Below are positions 15,050 through 25,465 of a stretch of DNA of 64,000 nucleotides, one piece after another. Each line of letters opens with the position of its first letter. Position 1 is the stretch's first letter. The notes below the pieces were generated by a model that was given only the letters and a program-made list of their open reading frames with translations, had not been told where the DNA came from and did not search any database. The translations under genes and the position numbers were made by a program. The DNA lies in the NCBI GenBank assembly GCA_019638625.1, contig JAHBTK010000001.1, positions 859,434 to 923,433 on the forward strand, in the 5' to 3' direction. This stretch comes from Chitinophagaceae bacterium (GTDB lineage: Bacteria > Bacteroidota > Bacteroidia > Chitinophagales > Chitinophagaceae).

Positions 15050-17818
15050 CTATTGCCTGAACCTCCCCCTGTATTCCTTGGGGCTCTCATTGACAAACTT
15101 TTTAAACAAGGTGGAGAAATAGGAGGCGGTGGAGAAACCCGTAAGGGTAGCGATTTCAGCAATAGAAAGGTCTTCATTCTGCAAGTAGTGCCTGGCGCGC
15201 TGAATACGCATAAGCAGGATATGGTCGTTCACGCTCGTGTCGAACAGCAACTTTACTTTCCTGTACAACTGAATGCGGGAGATATGCATTTCGCGGCAAA
15301 TATGATCCACTGAAAAATTTTCATTGGCAATATTCTGTTCAATAACGGCATTTAAATGAGCGGCAAAAGACCGATCAGATCTTTTAGCGATGCCGCCGTT
15401 AATGCCTGAAGGTATCTCCGCTGAATAATGTTCTTTCAGCTTTGTCCTGTTTTCAAGCAGGCTGCTGATCGTTCCTTCCAGTATATCTACATTGAATGGT
15501 TTGGTAATGTACGCATCGGCATGCGCATTAATGCCCTGCAGCTTGTTTTCCTCTGTTGTTTTGGCGGTTAGTAATATTACAGGTATATGCCTGGTTCTGA
15601 TATCATCCTTCAATGATTTTGTCATTGCTATGCCATCAGTCTTTGGCATCATCACATCACTCACCACTACATCCGGCATTTCATCAAATATCTTTTGGAT
15701 CCCTTCAGCGCCATTGTTGGCGGTAATCACATTGTATTCCGCCGAAAGCCGTTGAGATAAAAACTCCCGCAGATCATCATGATCTTCCACAATTAAAACC
15801 GTTTCTTTACCATCCCGGTTTTTTGATGCGATTTCCTCTTCGGGTATAGGTAGCAATTGTTTGGTCCCGGGCGTATAGTAATTTTCTATCCAGGCGCTCA
15901 CCTGGCTGTTATACATTTCTTTTCCGGGGTGAATTTGATCTTCACTAAAATGTGTATTCCCCAGCTTCAGGCTGATGGTGAATACGGAGCCTTTATCCTT
16001 TTCGCTTTGCACAGCTATATTTCCTTTATGCAGCTCAATCAGTTCCTTGGAAAGCGCCAGCCCCAGCCCTGTTCCTTTATTGCTGTCGTAGCTCGCCTGG
16101 TAAAACATTTCAAATAAATGTCCCTGCTCCTCTTTACCCATGCCAATGCCTGAATCCTGCACTTCAATTACAGCCTCGCCATTCAAAGCATCTTTCTTAA
16201 TGGTTAAATGTATAAAGCTGTTATCTCCGGTAAACTTGAACGCGTTGGAAAGAATATTGAAGAACACTTTCTCAATTTTTTCACAATCAATCCATACCGG
16301 CAGTATGGTTTCATGAGTAATAATCCTGCAGTCAATATGATGCTGCTTTGCAAATATTGCAAACGCATTCACAATTTCCTGCAAAAACTGCACAAGGTCG
16401 GTTTCCTGTAGTTCAAGCTTCATTTTATTCAGCTCCAGTTTTCTGAAATCCATCAGTTGGTTTACCAGCAACAGCAGGCGTGTGGCATTTTTTTTTACAA
16501 GCGAAAACTGGTTGCGTGTTGTAACAGGAAGCTTTCCGCGCAGCGCTTCTTCTGTTGGCGCTAATATCAAAGTAAGCGGTGTTTTTAATTCATGCGAAAT
16601 ATTGGTAAAAAAATTCAGCTTTTCTTCATTCGCTTCCCGGGCTTTATCAGCCATTAATACGATCTGGCGGCTTTGCTCAGATATTTCCTCATTTTGTTCG
16701 TGGAGCTTTTTATTTGCTTTTATATTCCTGCTCCTGGAGTAAACAAGCAGCCCGGCAAGCATAAGCGACAATACCAGTGAGCCGACCAGGATAAATATCA
16801 GGTTGCGCTGTGTTTTAAAGGTTTTGGTTTGTTGTGCCAGCAACTGTTGCTGACGAACGATATCTTTTTGTTGCGCCGTAATTTTATTTGCCTGCTGCAG
16901 CAACATAATGGCATTGGTGCTGTCCACCACTATGGTTTCCAGTATATTTCGCCTGGGCACATTTTTGTTGCGCAACAATTTATCGGCGATCCGTATGGCT
17001 TCGCTGCCTCCTGTAGGGTACAATACGGAAGCGAGCAGCGTATGGTCTTCTACCATGCTCAGCCCGGTGCCGGGCAATGCATCCACGCCAATTATTTTTA
17101 TATCCTCTATCCCGGCTTTTTTACATATACCCGCCGCCGTTCTGGCCATTACATCATTGTGCGCAAAGATCAACTGTGTATTTTTCAATTCGCTGATAAA
17201 TCCAGGGAGCTGGCTTTCCACGCTCTCTTCAAGCCAGTCGCCGTTAATTACTTTTTGAATATGTACGCCAGGAAATTTTTTGACCGCCTCTGCAAATCCT
17301 TTTTCTCTTTCCCTTGCCGGAGTGGAAGTCTGCAAGCCTGTTATTTCTATTATATTTCCTTTATTATGCAAATACCTTGCAGCATACACACCCGCAAAAT
17401 AGCCAACCTGGAAATTATCTGCACCTATATAACTATTATATAGCTCGGAATTAACATTCCTGTCTACTATAACTACTTTTATTCCTTTATTGTAGGCTTC
17501 CTCAACTACAGGGGTTAACGGCGCAGCTTCGTACGGGCAAACGATTAGCAGGTCAATGCCATCCTGCATTAATTCCCTTATTTGCGCTACCTGTTTTTCA
17601 CTGCTGTAATCCGCCTGCCTGTAAATGGCTTCTATATCAGGATAAAATACAAGCTCACGATACAATTCCTCCTTCATGTCTTTCCGCCATTCATCTGCCT
17701 CACCCAGTTGCGAGATGCCTACCTTGTATTTACGGGAGGCTTGCATACTGCACGAAAACTGGGATGCTGTGGCAATGACCAGCAACAGGTAAATGGTGGC
17801 ATTCGTTATTTTTCGCAT
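15050..17818 (-). CDS. Hybrid two-component system regulator of the fructan locus
   Basis: A 922-residue one-protein signalling system. The N-terminus has a lipobox-like FSC or a signal anchor. It is followed by a Peripla_BP_4 sugar-binding domain (about 30-305), a coiled region, a membrane helix (about 340-360), HisKA with His409 in NISHELKTPLT, and HATPase_c (about 510-620; DSGIGMG, GTGLGLALSKEL). Then come a receiver domain with phospho-acceptor Asp721 in VVVSDVMMPKTDG and a C-terminal AraC HTH (about 815-922). The architecture matches the Bacteroides thetaiotaomicron BT1754 regulator, which binds fructose directly. It is divergent from the fructan operon it probably activates. Confidence 0.93.
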   Translation of the reverse strand: MRKITNATIYLLLVIATASQFSCSMQASRKYKVGISQLGEADEWRKDMKEELYRELVFYPDIEAIYRQADYSSEKQVAQIRELMQDGIDLLIVCPYEAAPLTPVVEEAYNKGIKVVIVDRNVNSELYNSYIGADNFQVGYFAGVYAARYLHNKGNIIEITGLQTSTPAREREKGFAEAVKKFPGVHIQKVINGDWLEESVESQLPGFISELKNTQLIFAHNDVMARTAAGICKKAGIEDIKIIGVDALPGTGLSMVEDHTLLASVLYPTGGSEAIRIADKLLRNKNVPRRNILETIVVDSTNAIMLLQQANKITAQQKDIVRQQQLLAQQTKTFKTQRNLIFILVGSLVLSLMLAGLLVYSRSRNIKANKKLHEQNEEISEQSRQIVLMADKAREANEEKLNFFTNISHELKTPLTLILAPTEEALRGKLPVTTRNQFSLVKKNATRLLLLVNQLMDFRKLELNKMKLELQETDLVQFLQEIVNAFAIFAKQHHIDCRIITHETILPVWIDCEKIEKVFFNILSNAFKFTGDNSFIHLTIKKDALNGEAVIEVQDSGIGMGKEEQGHLFEMFYQASYDSNKGTGLGLALSKELIELHKGNIAVQSEKDKGSVFTISLKLGNTHFSEDQIHPGKEMYNSQVSAWIENYYTPGTKQLLPIPEEEIASKNRDGKETVLIVEDHDDLREFLSQRLSAEYNVITANNGAEGIQKIFDEMPDVVVSDVMMPKTDGIAMTKSLKDDIRTRHIPVILLTAKTTEENKLQGINAHADAYITKPFNVDILEGTISSLLENRTKLKEHYSAEIPSGINGGIAKRSDRSFAAHLNAVIEQNIANENFSVDHICREMHISRIQLYRKVKLLFDTSVNDHILLMRIQRARHYLQNEDLSIAEIATLTGFSTASYFSTLFKKFVNESPKEYRGRFRQ

Positions 17819-18223
17819 ACACGAAGAGGAATAATTACCAGGTACATCTTCTATATTTCCTGCGGAGGTATGCTGTAAGTTTTTTGTTGACCGGCTTCAT
17901 TGCTTCGATTGAGCGACATTGGCGACGCTCCATTCACCTGCAGATCATTATTGAGCAGACCCGGTAACTGTCTTTACAAAACCCATCCTGCATAAATACA
18001 TAATGTAAAGATGGTATTATTTTAAAAGAAACAGTTACAAATTTTAAATTTATTTATGGTACATATCCTGTCACTTATCTCATAAGTTCTTGAAGATCAA
18101 AAAATTAATTCCTATAATACTAAAATCCGTATTTAAAACGAATTGATACAAAATTGAACGGTTAAGGGCGTTTTTACATGATACATTTGGTTTATCAATC
18201 ACGATTGACCAACGATTCTTGTT
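17819..18223. other. Divergent regulatory region between the hybrid regulator and the fructan operon
   Basis: About 400 bp, AT-rich in the half near the transporter gene. It should contain the regulator's own promoter and the activator site for the operon. A GAGCG/CGCTC inverted pair lies at about 17911-17930. The AraC-domain binding site could not be pinpointed, and no coding sequence is seen. Confidence 0.5.
18154..18189 (+). promoter_or_regulatory. Candidate promoter of the fructan operon
   Basis: The -7 element TACATTTG (18182-18189) exactly fits TAnnTTTG. TTGA at 18154-18157 is a -33 candidate with a 24-bp spacer, a little longer than ideal, as is common for activator-dependent promoters. 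The transporter ATG is 34 bp downstream. Confidence 0.45.
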
Positions 18224-19552
18224 ATGAACAAACCATTACTATTCTGGAGTATTGTTGTAGCCCTTGGCGGCTTTCTCTTTGGCTTTGATACCGCTGTTAT
18301 TTCCGGTGCGGAAAAATCCATTCAGGCTTACTGGCAGCTTTCTTCCTTTCAGCATGGGGTTACCATGTCTGTTGCGCTGTTGGGTACTGTTATCGGCGCG
18401 GCGCTGGGCAGCCTGCCTTCCGATAAACTGGGAAGGAAAAGAACACTAATTATTATAGCCTTTCTTTTTCTTATCTCATCTGCGGCTACCGCCCTGGCTA
18501 CCAACTGGGCAATGTTTTTATTGTTCCGTTTTATCGGCGGGCTGGGTGTAGGCGCCTCTTCCGTAACCGCGCCTATCTATATATCCGAAATATCATCTGC
18601 CAAAAACCGCGGCAGGCTGGTAGCCCTGTTCCAATTCAACGTGGTAACCGGTATCCTGGTATCCTATCTCTCCAACTACCTCATTGGTGTGGCCGGCGGT
18701 GACCACTCCTGGCGGCTGATGCTGGGCATCATGGCTGTTCCCTCGTTCCTTTTTCTTGTGTTATTAAGATTCGTTCCGGAAAGTCCCAGGTGGCTGATAT
18801 TGCACAATAAAAAATTCGAGGAGGCAAAAAACACCCTCCGCATCATTGATCCGGAAAAATATGAGGAAGAAATAGCCACCCTTGTAAAAAACAACCGGGA
18901 AAACAAAAATAAAGCGAAGGAAAAGCTGTTTTCCTCCAGATACAGGTTCCCCATTTTCCTGGCAGTAGTATTTGCCATATTCAACCAGGTATCAGGTATA
19001 AACGCTATTATATATTATGCGCCCCGCATTTTTGAATCTTCCGGTTTGGCAACCGAATCATCATTGCTGTCAAGTGTTGCTATAGGTTCCGTAAACCTCC
19101 TGTTCACCTTATTGGCACTCAGCTTAATTGATAAGTTCGGAAGGCGTAAGCTGATGCTCAGTGGCACTATCGGGCTGATCATTACCCTTGGTATCGTAGC
19201 CTGGTTATTCATGCATCCTTCGTCAAATCCTTATGCCATAGTTGTTTTATTGTTAGCCTATATAGCATTCTTCGCTATGTCGCAGGGAGCCTGTATATGG
19301 GTATTCATTTCCGAAATTTTCCCAAATACGGTAAGGGCAAAAGGGCAAACCCTCGGCAGCCTTACCCATTGGGTAATGGCAGCCATTATCACTTTTATTT
19401 TTCCTGTTATCAGCGAAAACCTGGGGGAGGGCATCATCTTCTTTTTCTTCTGCTGTATGATGATACTGCAGTTGGGTTTCGTGATAAAATATATGCCTGA
19501 AACAAAAGGCAAGTCGCTTGAGGAACTCGAAACCAATCTTGTATTACACTAA
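18224..19552 (+). CDS. Sugar porter of the major facilitator superfamily (fructose uptake)
   Basis: A 442-residue, 12-helix inner-membrane H+ symporter of the sugar porter family. Family motifs are present: GGFLFGFDTAVISGA in helix 1, PSDKLGRKRT in loop 2-3, the PESPRWL motif after helix 6, QVSGINAIIYYAP in helix 7, DKFGRRKLM in loop 8-9 and PETKGKSLEELE at the C-terminus. It is first in the operon and 11 bp before the fructokinase gene, equivalent to BT1758 in the B. thetaiotaomicron fructan locus. The substrate fructose is inferred from context. Confidence 0.93.
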   Translation: MNKPLLFWSIVVALGGFLFGFDTAVISGAEKSIQAYWQLSSFQHGVTMSVALLGTVIGAALGSLPSDKLGRKRTLIIIAFLFLISSAATALATNWAMFLLFRFIGGLGVGASSVTAPIYISEISSAKNRGRLVALFQFNVVTGILVSYLSNYLIGVAGGDHSWRLMLGIMAVPSFLFLVLLRFVPESPRWLILHNKKFEEAKNTLRIIDPEKYEEEIATLVKNNRENKNKAKEKLFSSRYRFPIFLAVVFAIFNQVSGINAIIYYAPRIFESSGLATESSLLSSVAIGSVNLLFTLLALSLIDKFGRRKLMLSGTIGLIITLGIVAWLFMHPSSNPYAIVVLLLAYIAFFAMSQGACIWVFISEIFPNTVRAKGQTLGSLTHWVMAAIITFIFPVISENLGEGIIFFFFCCMMILQLGFVIKYMPETKGKSLEELETNLVLH

Positions 19553-19563
19553 AAAACTGCTGT

Positions 19564-20463
19564 ATGGATTTTACCTGTGTTTGCTTTGGAGAGGTATTGT
19601 TTGATGTATTGCCGTATGAAATAAAAGCCGGCGGTGCGCCGATGAATGTAGCGTATCATCTTACCACGCTCGGGCAACCAACCGCGCTCATCTCCAGGGT
19701 TGGGAGTGATGATCGTGGCAAGGCATTAATCACCATTCTCAAAGAAAAGAAACTGCACACGGGGTACATACAGGTTGATGCAACGCATCCTACCGGTATT
19801 GTAATGGCTATGCCTGATGCCGCAGGTGATATGAAGTACGACATAAAGCAGGGTGTTGCATGGGATTATATTGAGCCGGAGCCTCAGCATGAAGCGCTGG
19901 TAAAAAATACGGGGTATTTTATTTTCGGCAGCCTTATTACCCGGAGTAAACCTTCATGTAATACCTTATTCAACCTGCTTGACAACCCCGTAACAAGAGT
20001 ATTTGATGTAAACCTGCGACAGCCTTTCGTAGATCAAAACAGGCTGGAATACCAGTTTAGCAAAGCGGATATCCTTAAAATGAATGAAGAAGAGCTGGAT
20101 CTTATTACGGAATGGTACGTGCAGTTCAAAACCATTGAAGATAAGATCCGCTTCCTGCAAAACCGCTTCCAGGTCCCTGATATTATTGTTACAAGAGGCG
20201 CCAAAGGGGCTGTTATTAATAGCAATGATGATTTTTATTATCATGATGGTTATCGTGTACGCGTTGCTGATACTATAGGGAGCGGCGACAGCTTTGTAGC
20301 CGGTTATCTTTCGGGTATCATCAATCATAAATCGCCTGCGGAAGCACTGCAGTTTGCATCTGCCCTGGGTGCTTTTGTTGCTACGCAAACAGGGGGATGC
20401 CCTTCATATACCGGCGATGATATTCAAAGGTTTATTCGATTACAGTCTTCCATTATCAGTTAA
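19564..20463 (+). CDS. Fructokinase, PfkB carbohydrate kinase family
   Basis: A 299-residue cytoplasmic kinase that would form fructose 6-phosphate from fructose and ATP. The substrate-binding start is CFGEVLFDVLP and KAGGAPMNVAYHL. The C-terminal PfkB signature is DTIGSGDSFVAGYL with the catalytic Asp in GSGDSF. The anion-hole and sugar-binding region VFDVNLRQPF is typical of fructokinases. It lies between the transporter and SusC genes, which strongly supports fructose as substrate. Confidence 0.93.
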   Translation: MDFTCVCFGEVLFDVLPYEIKAGGAPMNVAYHLTTLGQPTALISRVGSDDRGKALITILKEKKLHTGYIQVDATHPTGIVMAMPDAAGDMKYDIKQGVAWDYIEPEPQHEALVKNTGYFIFGSLITRSKPSCNTLFNLLDNPVTRVFDVNLRQPFVDQNRLEYQFSKADILKMNEEELDLITEWYVQFKTIEDKIRFLQNRFQVPDIIVTRGAKGAVINSNDDFYYHDGYRVRVADTIGSGDSFVAGYLSGIINHKSPAEALQFASALGAFVATQTGGCPSYTGDDIQRFIRLQSSIIS

Positions 20464-20507
20464 TTATAAACAAATATGTTATCAATCAAAACTAAAACGA
20501 TAGAAGT

Positions 20508-23500
20508 ATGAAAAAAATCATGACTGTTGTTTGCATTTTAATAACCTCCTTTTGCTTTTCACAACAAAAGCAGGTGAATGGCACAGTGACCAGCAAAACT
20601 GACGGGTCGCCACTCGCAGGTGTAACCGTTGCAGGAGAAAAGAATGCAACAGCTACCGATGTTTCGGGAAAATTTTCTATTATGGCTGCACCGGGTGAAA
20701 CGCTCACTTTTTCCTTCGTGGGCATGAAGTCGGTATCTGTAAAAGTTACAGAAGCAGGTGAGTTGTCTGTACAAATGGAATCAGCGGCAGTTGAAGGTGA
20801 GCAGATTGTTATAGTAGGCTACTCCACGCAACGCAAGCAGGATTTAACCGGTGCTGTAGCGGTAGTAGATCTTAACCCTGTAAAAAATAACAGCTCCGGT
20901 AATACCATGCAGGCCTTACAGGGGCGCGTTGCAGGTTTGTATATTGAAAAAGACGGCTCGCCCAACGGAGCGAATAGCAGAATACTGATACGCGGAGCCA
21001 ATACACTTGGTAATAACGATCCCCTCTATATTATAGATGGCGTGCCTACTACCAGGCCGGAAGTATTTCAGAATATAAACCCTGCAAGCATTGCTTCTGT
21101 GCAGATACTGAAAGACGCGTCAGCAGAGTCTATTTACGGCTCACGTGCATCAAATGGTGTAATCATCGTTACAACAAAAAATGGCGGCAATACAGATGGA
21201 AAAGTGAATTTCCAGTTCAACACAAGCATATCTGCGCAGTCTGAAAAATCTATGCGGTTTAAAATGCTTAATACTGTTGACAGGGGTAAGGCGTTGTGGC
21301 AGGCTTCTGTTAATGACCGCCAAAACCCCACGGACGCTTATGGAGAAATATATGATTTTAACTGGAACAATGATTTTGATAATCCTGTACTTACCAGTGT
21401 AGTCCCTAAACCCTATGTTGGTGGAGACCAGAATACGCCTGTGGGTAATACCGACTGGCAGTCTGTAATGTATAAAACGGGTATTGTTACCAACAATTCA
21501 CTGATAGCATCTGTAGGCAATAAAAGCTCCTCACTTGAAATTACCCTGGGGCATGTGAAGAATACCGGCATGCTGCGGTATACCGGTTACCAGCGTATGA
21601 ATGCAGGCATCAATGCTATTACACGGGCTTTTAATGGCAAATTAACTTTCGGTTTGAATATGAATATAGCCAACTCCGATGAAACCCTTACAGCAAGGGA
21701 CATTGGGGGCGCTTCTACAACTTCTCTCGCGGTAACCTTAACGCCTACTATCCCGATATTTCAGAAGGACGGTGTAACATATGCAGGCCCGTTAGGCGCA
21801 GGTTATTCAGACAGGAACAATCCCCTGCACATGCAATATATCTCCCGGTGGAATAATGCCAACAGGTTAAGCTCTTTCGGAAGTGTATTTGCTGAAATTC
21901 AACCCATAAAAAACGTATTCTTTAAAACTACTTTAGGAATAGATGATGCGAGATATAAGAATAAGGTGATCGCACCCACATTTACTGAAGGCGCGTTAAG
22001 CCGTACCACCAATAGCTTAACCTTTGATGAAAACCATTATTCAAGTGTGACCTGGTCAAATACTTTACGGTATAACCTGAACCTGCAGGATCATAAATTT
22101 AAATTTCTTTTGGGTACAGAGTATATAAGAACCGACCTGGAAACCCGGTTTTCCAGGAAAGAAGGATTTGCTATTCAAACGGAAGATTATTTCACACTTA
22201 GCTCCGGCACCGGTAATACTACCATTTTTGGAGACTTTACCGGCAACAGGCTGTTCTCTCAATTTGGCCGTATAGATTATGGGTATGCAGATAAATATTT
22301 ATTGGCTGTTACGGTTCGCCGTGATGGTTCATCAAGGTTTGGCGCCGATAATCAATATGGGATTTTCCCTGCCGCATCAATAGGATGGCGTATAGACAGG
22401 GAAAATTTCATGACAGATAATAAAGTATTTTCTGAATTAAAATTAAGATTAGGTGCAGGGCGTGTAGGTAACCAGCAAATTGGCGACCTGGCAAGATATG
22501 CTTTGTATTATGCGAGATATGGTACATCACAAAATCAGCTTACCCCGGGCTTCTGGGAGCAATACATGAATATCGGTACAGCTTATTCATTATCCGGCGC
22601 TAATACAGGAACACTTCCTTCAGGGTTTGTGCAAACACAGGCTGCCAATGCAGCATTGAAATGGGAAACAACTGATGAAATAAATGCAGGTGTAGACTTT
22701 GCGGTACTCGACAATAAAATATTCGGGTCATTCGACTATTTCTCAAGAAAAACAAGCGGTATTCTTATTATTCCGCCGGTTGCATCAGCACTTGGAGAAG
22801 GACAGCAGAAAGCGGTAAACGGCGCCTCCAAAACTAACAAAGGCTGGGAGTTGGTAATTGGCTACAGGGGTGAGCGCACAGGAAATTTCTCCTACAATGT
22901 ACAGCTCAACTTTGCGCACTTCAGGGATAAAATAACAGAGCTGCCGGAAGATGTAAGACCGGCCTATGCAGGCAATTTGCGGAATACCATTATAGGACAT
23001 TCTCAATTTGATATATTCGGATATAAAACCAACGGGCTATTTCAGTCGCAGGCAGAAGTGGATGCGGCGCCTGAGCAAATTGGTGCAGGCCCGGGAAGGA
23101 TACGTTATGTGGACGATAATAAAGATGGTGTGATCAGTGATCTTGACAGAACATGGATCGGCACTACATTACCCAAACTGGAATACGGGGCAAGAATTGA
23201 TCTCAGCTATAAAAAATTCGATCTATCCATTTTTGGTTCAGGCGTAGCCGGTCGTAAGGGCTTTGATGTGTATACTTTGTTTAACAACCTGATGAAGAGT
23301 AGGGAAAACGTAGGACCAGGCGTGTTTGATGCATGGACTGCACAAAATACAAAAACCAATATCCCGGCGCTCACATTAAAAGATAATAACAATGAAGGGC
23401 GCACATCAGACTATTTCATTGTAAATACTTCCTACTTTAAAATGCGCAATATTCAGCTTGCTTATAATTTAACAACCGGTGGTTTCTTCTCACGACTGAG

Positions 23501-23633
23501 GTTTTTTGCAATGGGAGAAAACCTGTTCTGGTTCAAAAGCAAGCAATACCAGGGCCCTGACCCGGAAAGGATAGACCTGGATCCTGTGCCAATTCCAAAA
23601 ACATTCACATTCGGCATTAACGCTTCATTTTAA
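20508..23633 (+). CDS. SusC-family TonB-linked outer membrane transporter (fructan)
   Basis: A 1041-residue protein with a signal peptide (ending CFSQQ) and a CarboxypepD_reg domain (about 22-95; VNGTVTSKTDGSPLAGVTV). The TonB box region is EQIVIVGYSTQRKQDLTGAV. The plug contains the RagA/SusC signature YIIDGVPTTRPEVFQNINPASI followed by DASAESIYGSRASNGVIIVTTK, and a 22-strand barrel ends ...TFGINASF. It pairs with the SusD gene 26 bp downstream, forming the lid-and-barrel importer for oligosaccharides. Oligofructan specificity is inferred from the flanking GH32, fructokinase and regulator genes. Confidence 0.95.
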   Translation: MKKIMTVVCILITSFCFSQQKQVNGTVTSKTDGSPLAGVTVAGEKNATATDVSGKFSIMAAPGETLTFSFVGMKSVSVKVTEAGELSVQMESAAVEGEQIVIVGYSTQRKQDLTGAVAVVDLNPVKNNSSGNTMQALQGRVAGLYIEKDGSPNGANSRILIRGANTLGNNDPLYIIDGVPTTRPEVFQNINPASIASVQILKDASAESIYGSRASNGVIIVTTKNGGNTDGKVNFQFNTSISAQSEKSMRFKMLNTVDRGKALWQASVNDRQNPTDAYGEIYDFNWNNDFDNPVLTSVVPKPYVGGDQNTPVGNTDWQSVMYKTGIVTNNSLIASVGNKSSSLEITLGHVKNTGMLRYTGYQRMNAGINAITRAFNGKLTFGLNMNIANSDETLTARDIGGASTTSLAVTLTPTIPIFQKDGVTYAGPLGAGYSDRNNPLHMQYISRWNNANRLSSFGSVFAEIQPIKNVFFKTTLGIDDARYKNKVIAPTFTEGALSRTTNSLTFDENHYSSVTWSNTLRYNLNLQDHKFKFLLGTEYIRTDLETRFSRKEGFAIQTEDYFTLSSGTGNTTIFGDFTGNRLFSQFGRIDYGYADKYLLAVTVRRDGSSRFGADNQYGIFPAASIGWRIDRENFMTDNKVFSELKLRLGAGRVGNQQIGDLARYALYYARYGTSQNQLTPGFWEQYMNIGTAYSLSGANTGTLPSGFVQTQAANAALKWETTDEINAGVDFAVLDNKIFGSFDYFSRKTSGILIIPPVASALGEGQQKAVNGASKTNKGWELVIGYRGERTGNFSYNVQLNFAHFRDKITELPEDVRPAYAGNLRNTIIGHSQFDIFGYKTNGLFQSQAEVDAAPEQIGAGPGRIRYVDDNKDGVISDLDRTWIGTTLPKLEYGARIDLSYKKFDLSIFGSGVAGRKGFDVYTLFNNLMKSRENVGPGVFDAWTAQNTKTNIPALTLKDNNNEGRTSDYFIVNTSYFKMRNIQLAYNLTTGGFFSRLRFFAMGENLFWFKSKQYQGPDPERIDLDPVPIPKTFTFGINASF

Positions 23634-23659
23634 AGTAAACAACTAAATATACTAAGAAG

Positions 23660-25366
23660 ATGAAAAATATTTTAAGCATAGCTTTTGTATCTGCACTGCT
23701 GCTAAGCACTGCCTGCAAAAAAGCACTTGATTATACCCCTAAAGGAGCGGTATCATCCAGCGATCTTACTTCGCCCACTGCTGTTGACGGCCTGGTTACC
23801 GCGGCTTATGCAGCCATTGGTAATGGTGATATGATCGGACCGATATACAGTAAATGGGCCTTTGGTGCAGTTCGCTCTGACGATACTTATAAAGGCGGAG
23901 GCGGAACAGGTGATGTTGGTGAAATTGACGCCATGGAACATTACAATCTTGTTACGCCCACAATGGATGCCTTTGTATCCCGCACATGGAAGAATCTTTT
24001 TAAATCTGTTTCAAGAGCCAATGTAGCATTACGTGCCGTGAATGATCTTGACGAAAGCGCTTACTCCCAGAAAAAAATCCGCCAGGGAGAACTACGCTTT
24101 TTGAGGGCGCATAGTTATTTCACTATGAAACAGCTTTATAAAAACATTCCCATCTTTGATGAGAATGCAACAGCCGAGGGTATTCTGGAAGTATCGAATG
24201 ATCTGAGCAATGATGAATCATGGAATAAAATAGCAGATGATTTTCAATTTGCGGTGGATAATTTGCCGGAAACACAATCTGAAACAGGAAGAGCAAATAA
24301 ATACGCGGCGCAGGCATACCTGGCAAAAGTGAAGTTATACCAGGCTTATGAGCAGGATGAAACACATCATGTAACCAATATTAATCAGTCAAGACTGCAG
24401 GAAGTAATAACATTAACACAAGCGGTTATTTCTTCCGGTAAATATCGTTTGAATGCTGATATAGCAGATAATTTTTTGCCTGAAACTGAAAATAGCGCTG
24501 AATCAATTTTTGCTATACAGTTTACTATTAACGATGGAACTACCGCAGGCAGGATGAATTTTGAAGATGGACTGAACTATCCGCATGGTGCACCACAATA
24601 TGGATGTTGCGGATTCAATGCTGCAAGCCAGAACATGGTGAATGCACATACCACTGATGCTAATGGCTTGCCCAATTTTGAAACATTTAATAACAGTATA
24701 GCAAATCTTGCTATAGCCACAGTTGATCCAAGATTAGACCATACGGTTGGCATAGATGGACACCCTTATAAATACGATAATACAAAACCCTTCAGCAATA
24801 GCTGGGTCAGAGACCCCGGTGTGTATGGAAACTTTCATACCATGCGCAATCAGCAACTGGCAACAAGCTCTTCTTATTTTAAGCTGGGGCCATTTATGGG
24901 AAGCGCCAAGAATTATGATGTGTTGCGTTATGACGATATTTTACTGATACAGGCCGAAGCATATATTGAATTAGGACAACAGGAAAAAGCATTGCCGCTT
25001 ATTAACCAGGTAAGAGCGAGGGCTGCAGCCAGTACTGATCGTTTAAAAAAGCTGGATGGAACATTTCCTTCCAACTATAAAATCCAGGAATATTCATCTG
25101 CCGGATGGACGCAGGTGTATGCACGTAAAGCCCTGCAATGGGAACGCCGCCTGGAATTTGCAACTGAAGGCGAACGTTTTTTTGATCTGGTACGGTGGGG
25201 TATAGCCGAACAAACATTGAATGCATATATTGATATTGAAAAAGTACGCAGACCATTTTTGGTCACCGCTCATTTTACCGCGGGCAGAGATGAATATTTA
25301 CCGATTCCGCAGTCAGAAATTACTTTTACAAAAGGATTGTACAAACAAAACCCGGGGTATAATTAA
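23660..25366 (+). CDS. SusD-family glycan-binding lipoprotein (fructan)
   Basis: A 568-residue surface lipoprotein. The lipobox cysteine is in LLLSTACKKALDYTP, followed by the SusD helical TPR-like core (RAHSYFTMKQLYKNIPIF, the hallmark FLRAHSYF region). The C-terminal RagB/SusD domain contains RKALQWERRLEFATEGERFFDLVRWG and ends YLPIPQSEITFTKGLYKQNPGYN. It forms the lid of the preceding SusC channel. It is followed by a 99-bp gap with a strong hairpin before the GH32 gene. Confidence 0.95.
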   Translation: MKNILSIAFVSALLLSTACKKALDYTPKGAVSSSDLTSPTAVDGLVTAAYAAIGNGDMIGPIYSKWAFGAVRSDDTYKGGGGTGDVGEIDAMEHYNLVTPTMDAFVSRTWKNLFKSVSRANVALRAVNDLDESAYSQKKIRQGELRFLRAHSYFTMKQLYKNIPIFDENATAEGILEVSNDLSNDESWNKIADDFQFAVDNLPETQSETGRANKYAAQAYLAKVKLYQAYEQDETHHVTNINQSRLQEVITLTQAVISSGKYRLNADIADNFLPETENSAESIFAIQFTINDGTTAGRMNFEDGLNYPHGAPQYGCCGFNAASQNMVNAHTTDANGLPNFETFNNSIANLAIATVDPRLDHTVGIDGHPYKYDNTKPFSNSWVRDPGVYGNFHTMRNQQLATSSSYFKLGPFMGSAKNYDVLRYDDILLIQAEAYIELGQQEKALPLINQVRARAAASTDRLKKLDGTFPSNYKIQEYSSAGWTQVYARKALQWERRLEFATEGERFFDLVRWGIAEQTLNAYIDIEKVRRPFLVTAHFTAGRDEYLPIPQSEITFTKGLYKQNPGYN

Positions 25367-25386
25367 GAAGCATTTATATTTAACAA

Positions 25387-25422
25387 ATCATACAGGTATG
25401 CTGCTAATGCTGCCTGTATGAT
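25387..25422 (+). promoter_or_regulatory. Intra-operon hairpin between susD and the GH32 gene
   Basis: ATCATACAGG pairs perfectly with CCTGTATGAT around a 16-nt loop. The T run that follows is weak and distant (about 25437-25442). It may stabilise the upstream mRNA or attenuate expression of the GH32 gene. Confidence 0.45.
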
Positions 25423-25465
25423 CATACGCAAAATAAGTTTTTAAACATATTTTAAATAAAAAATC

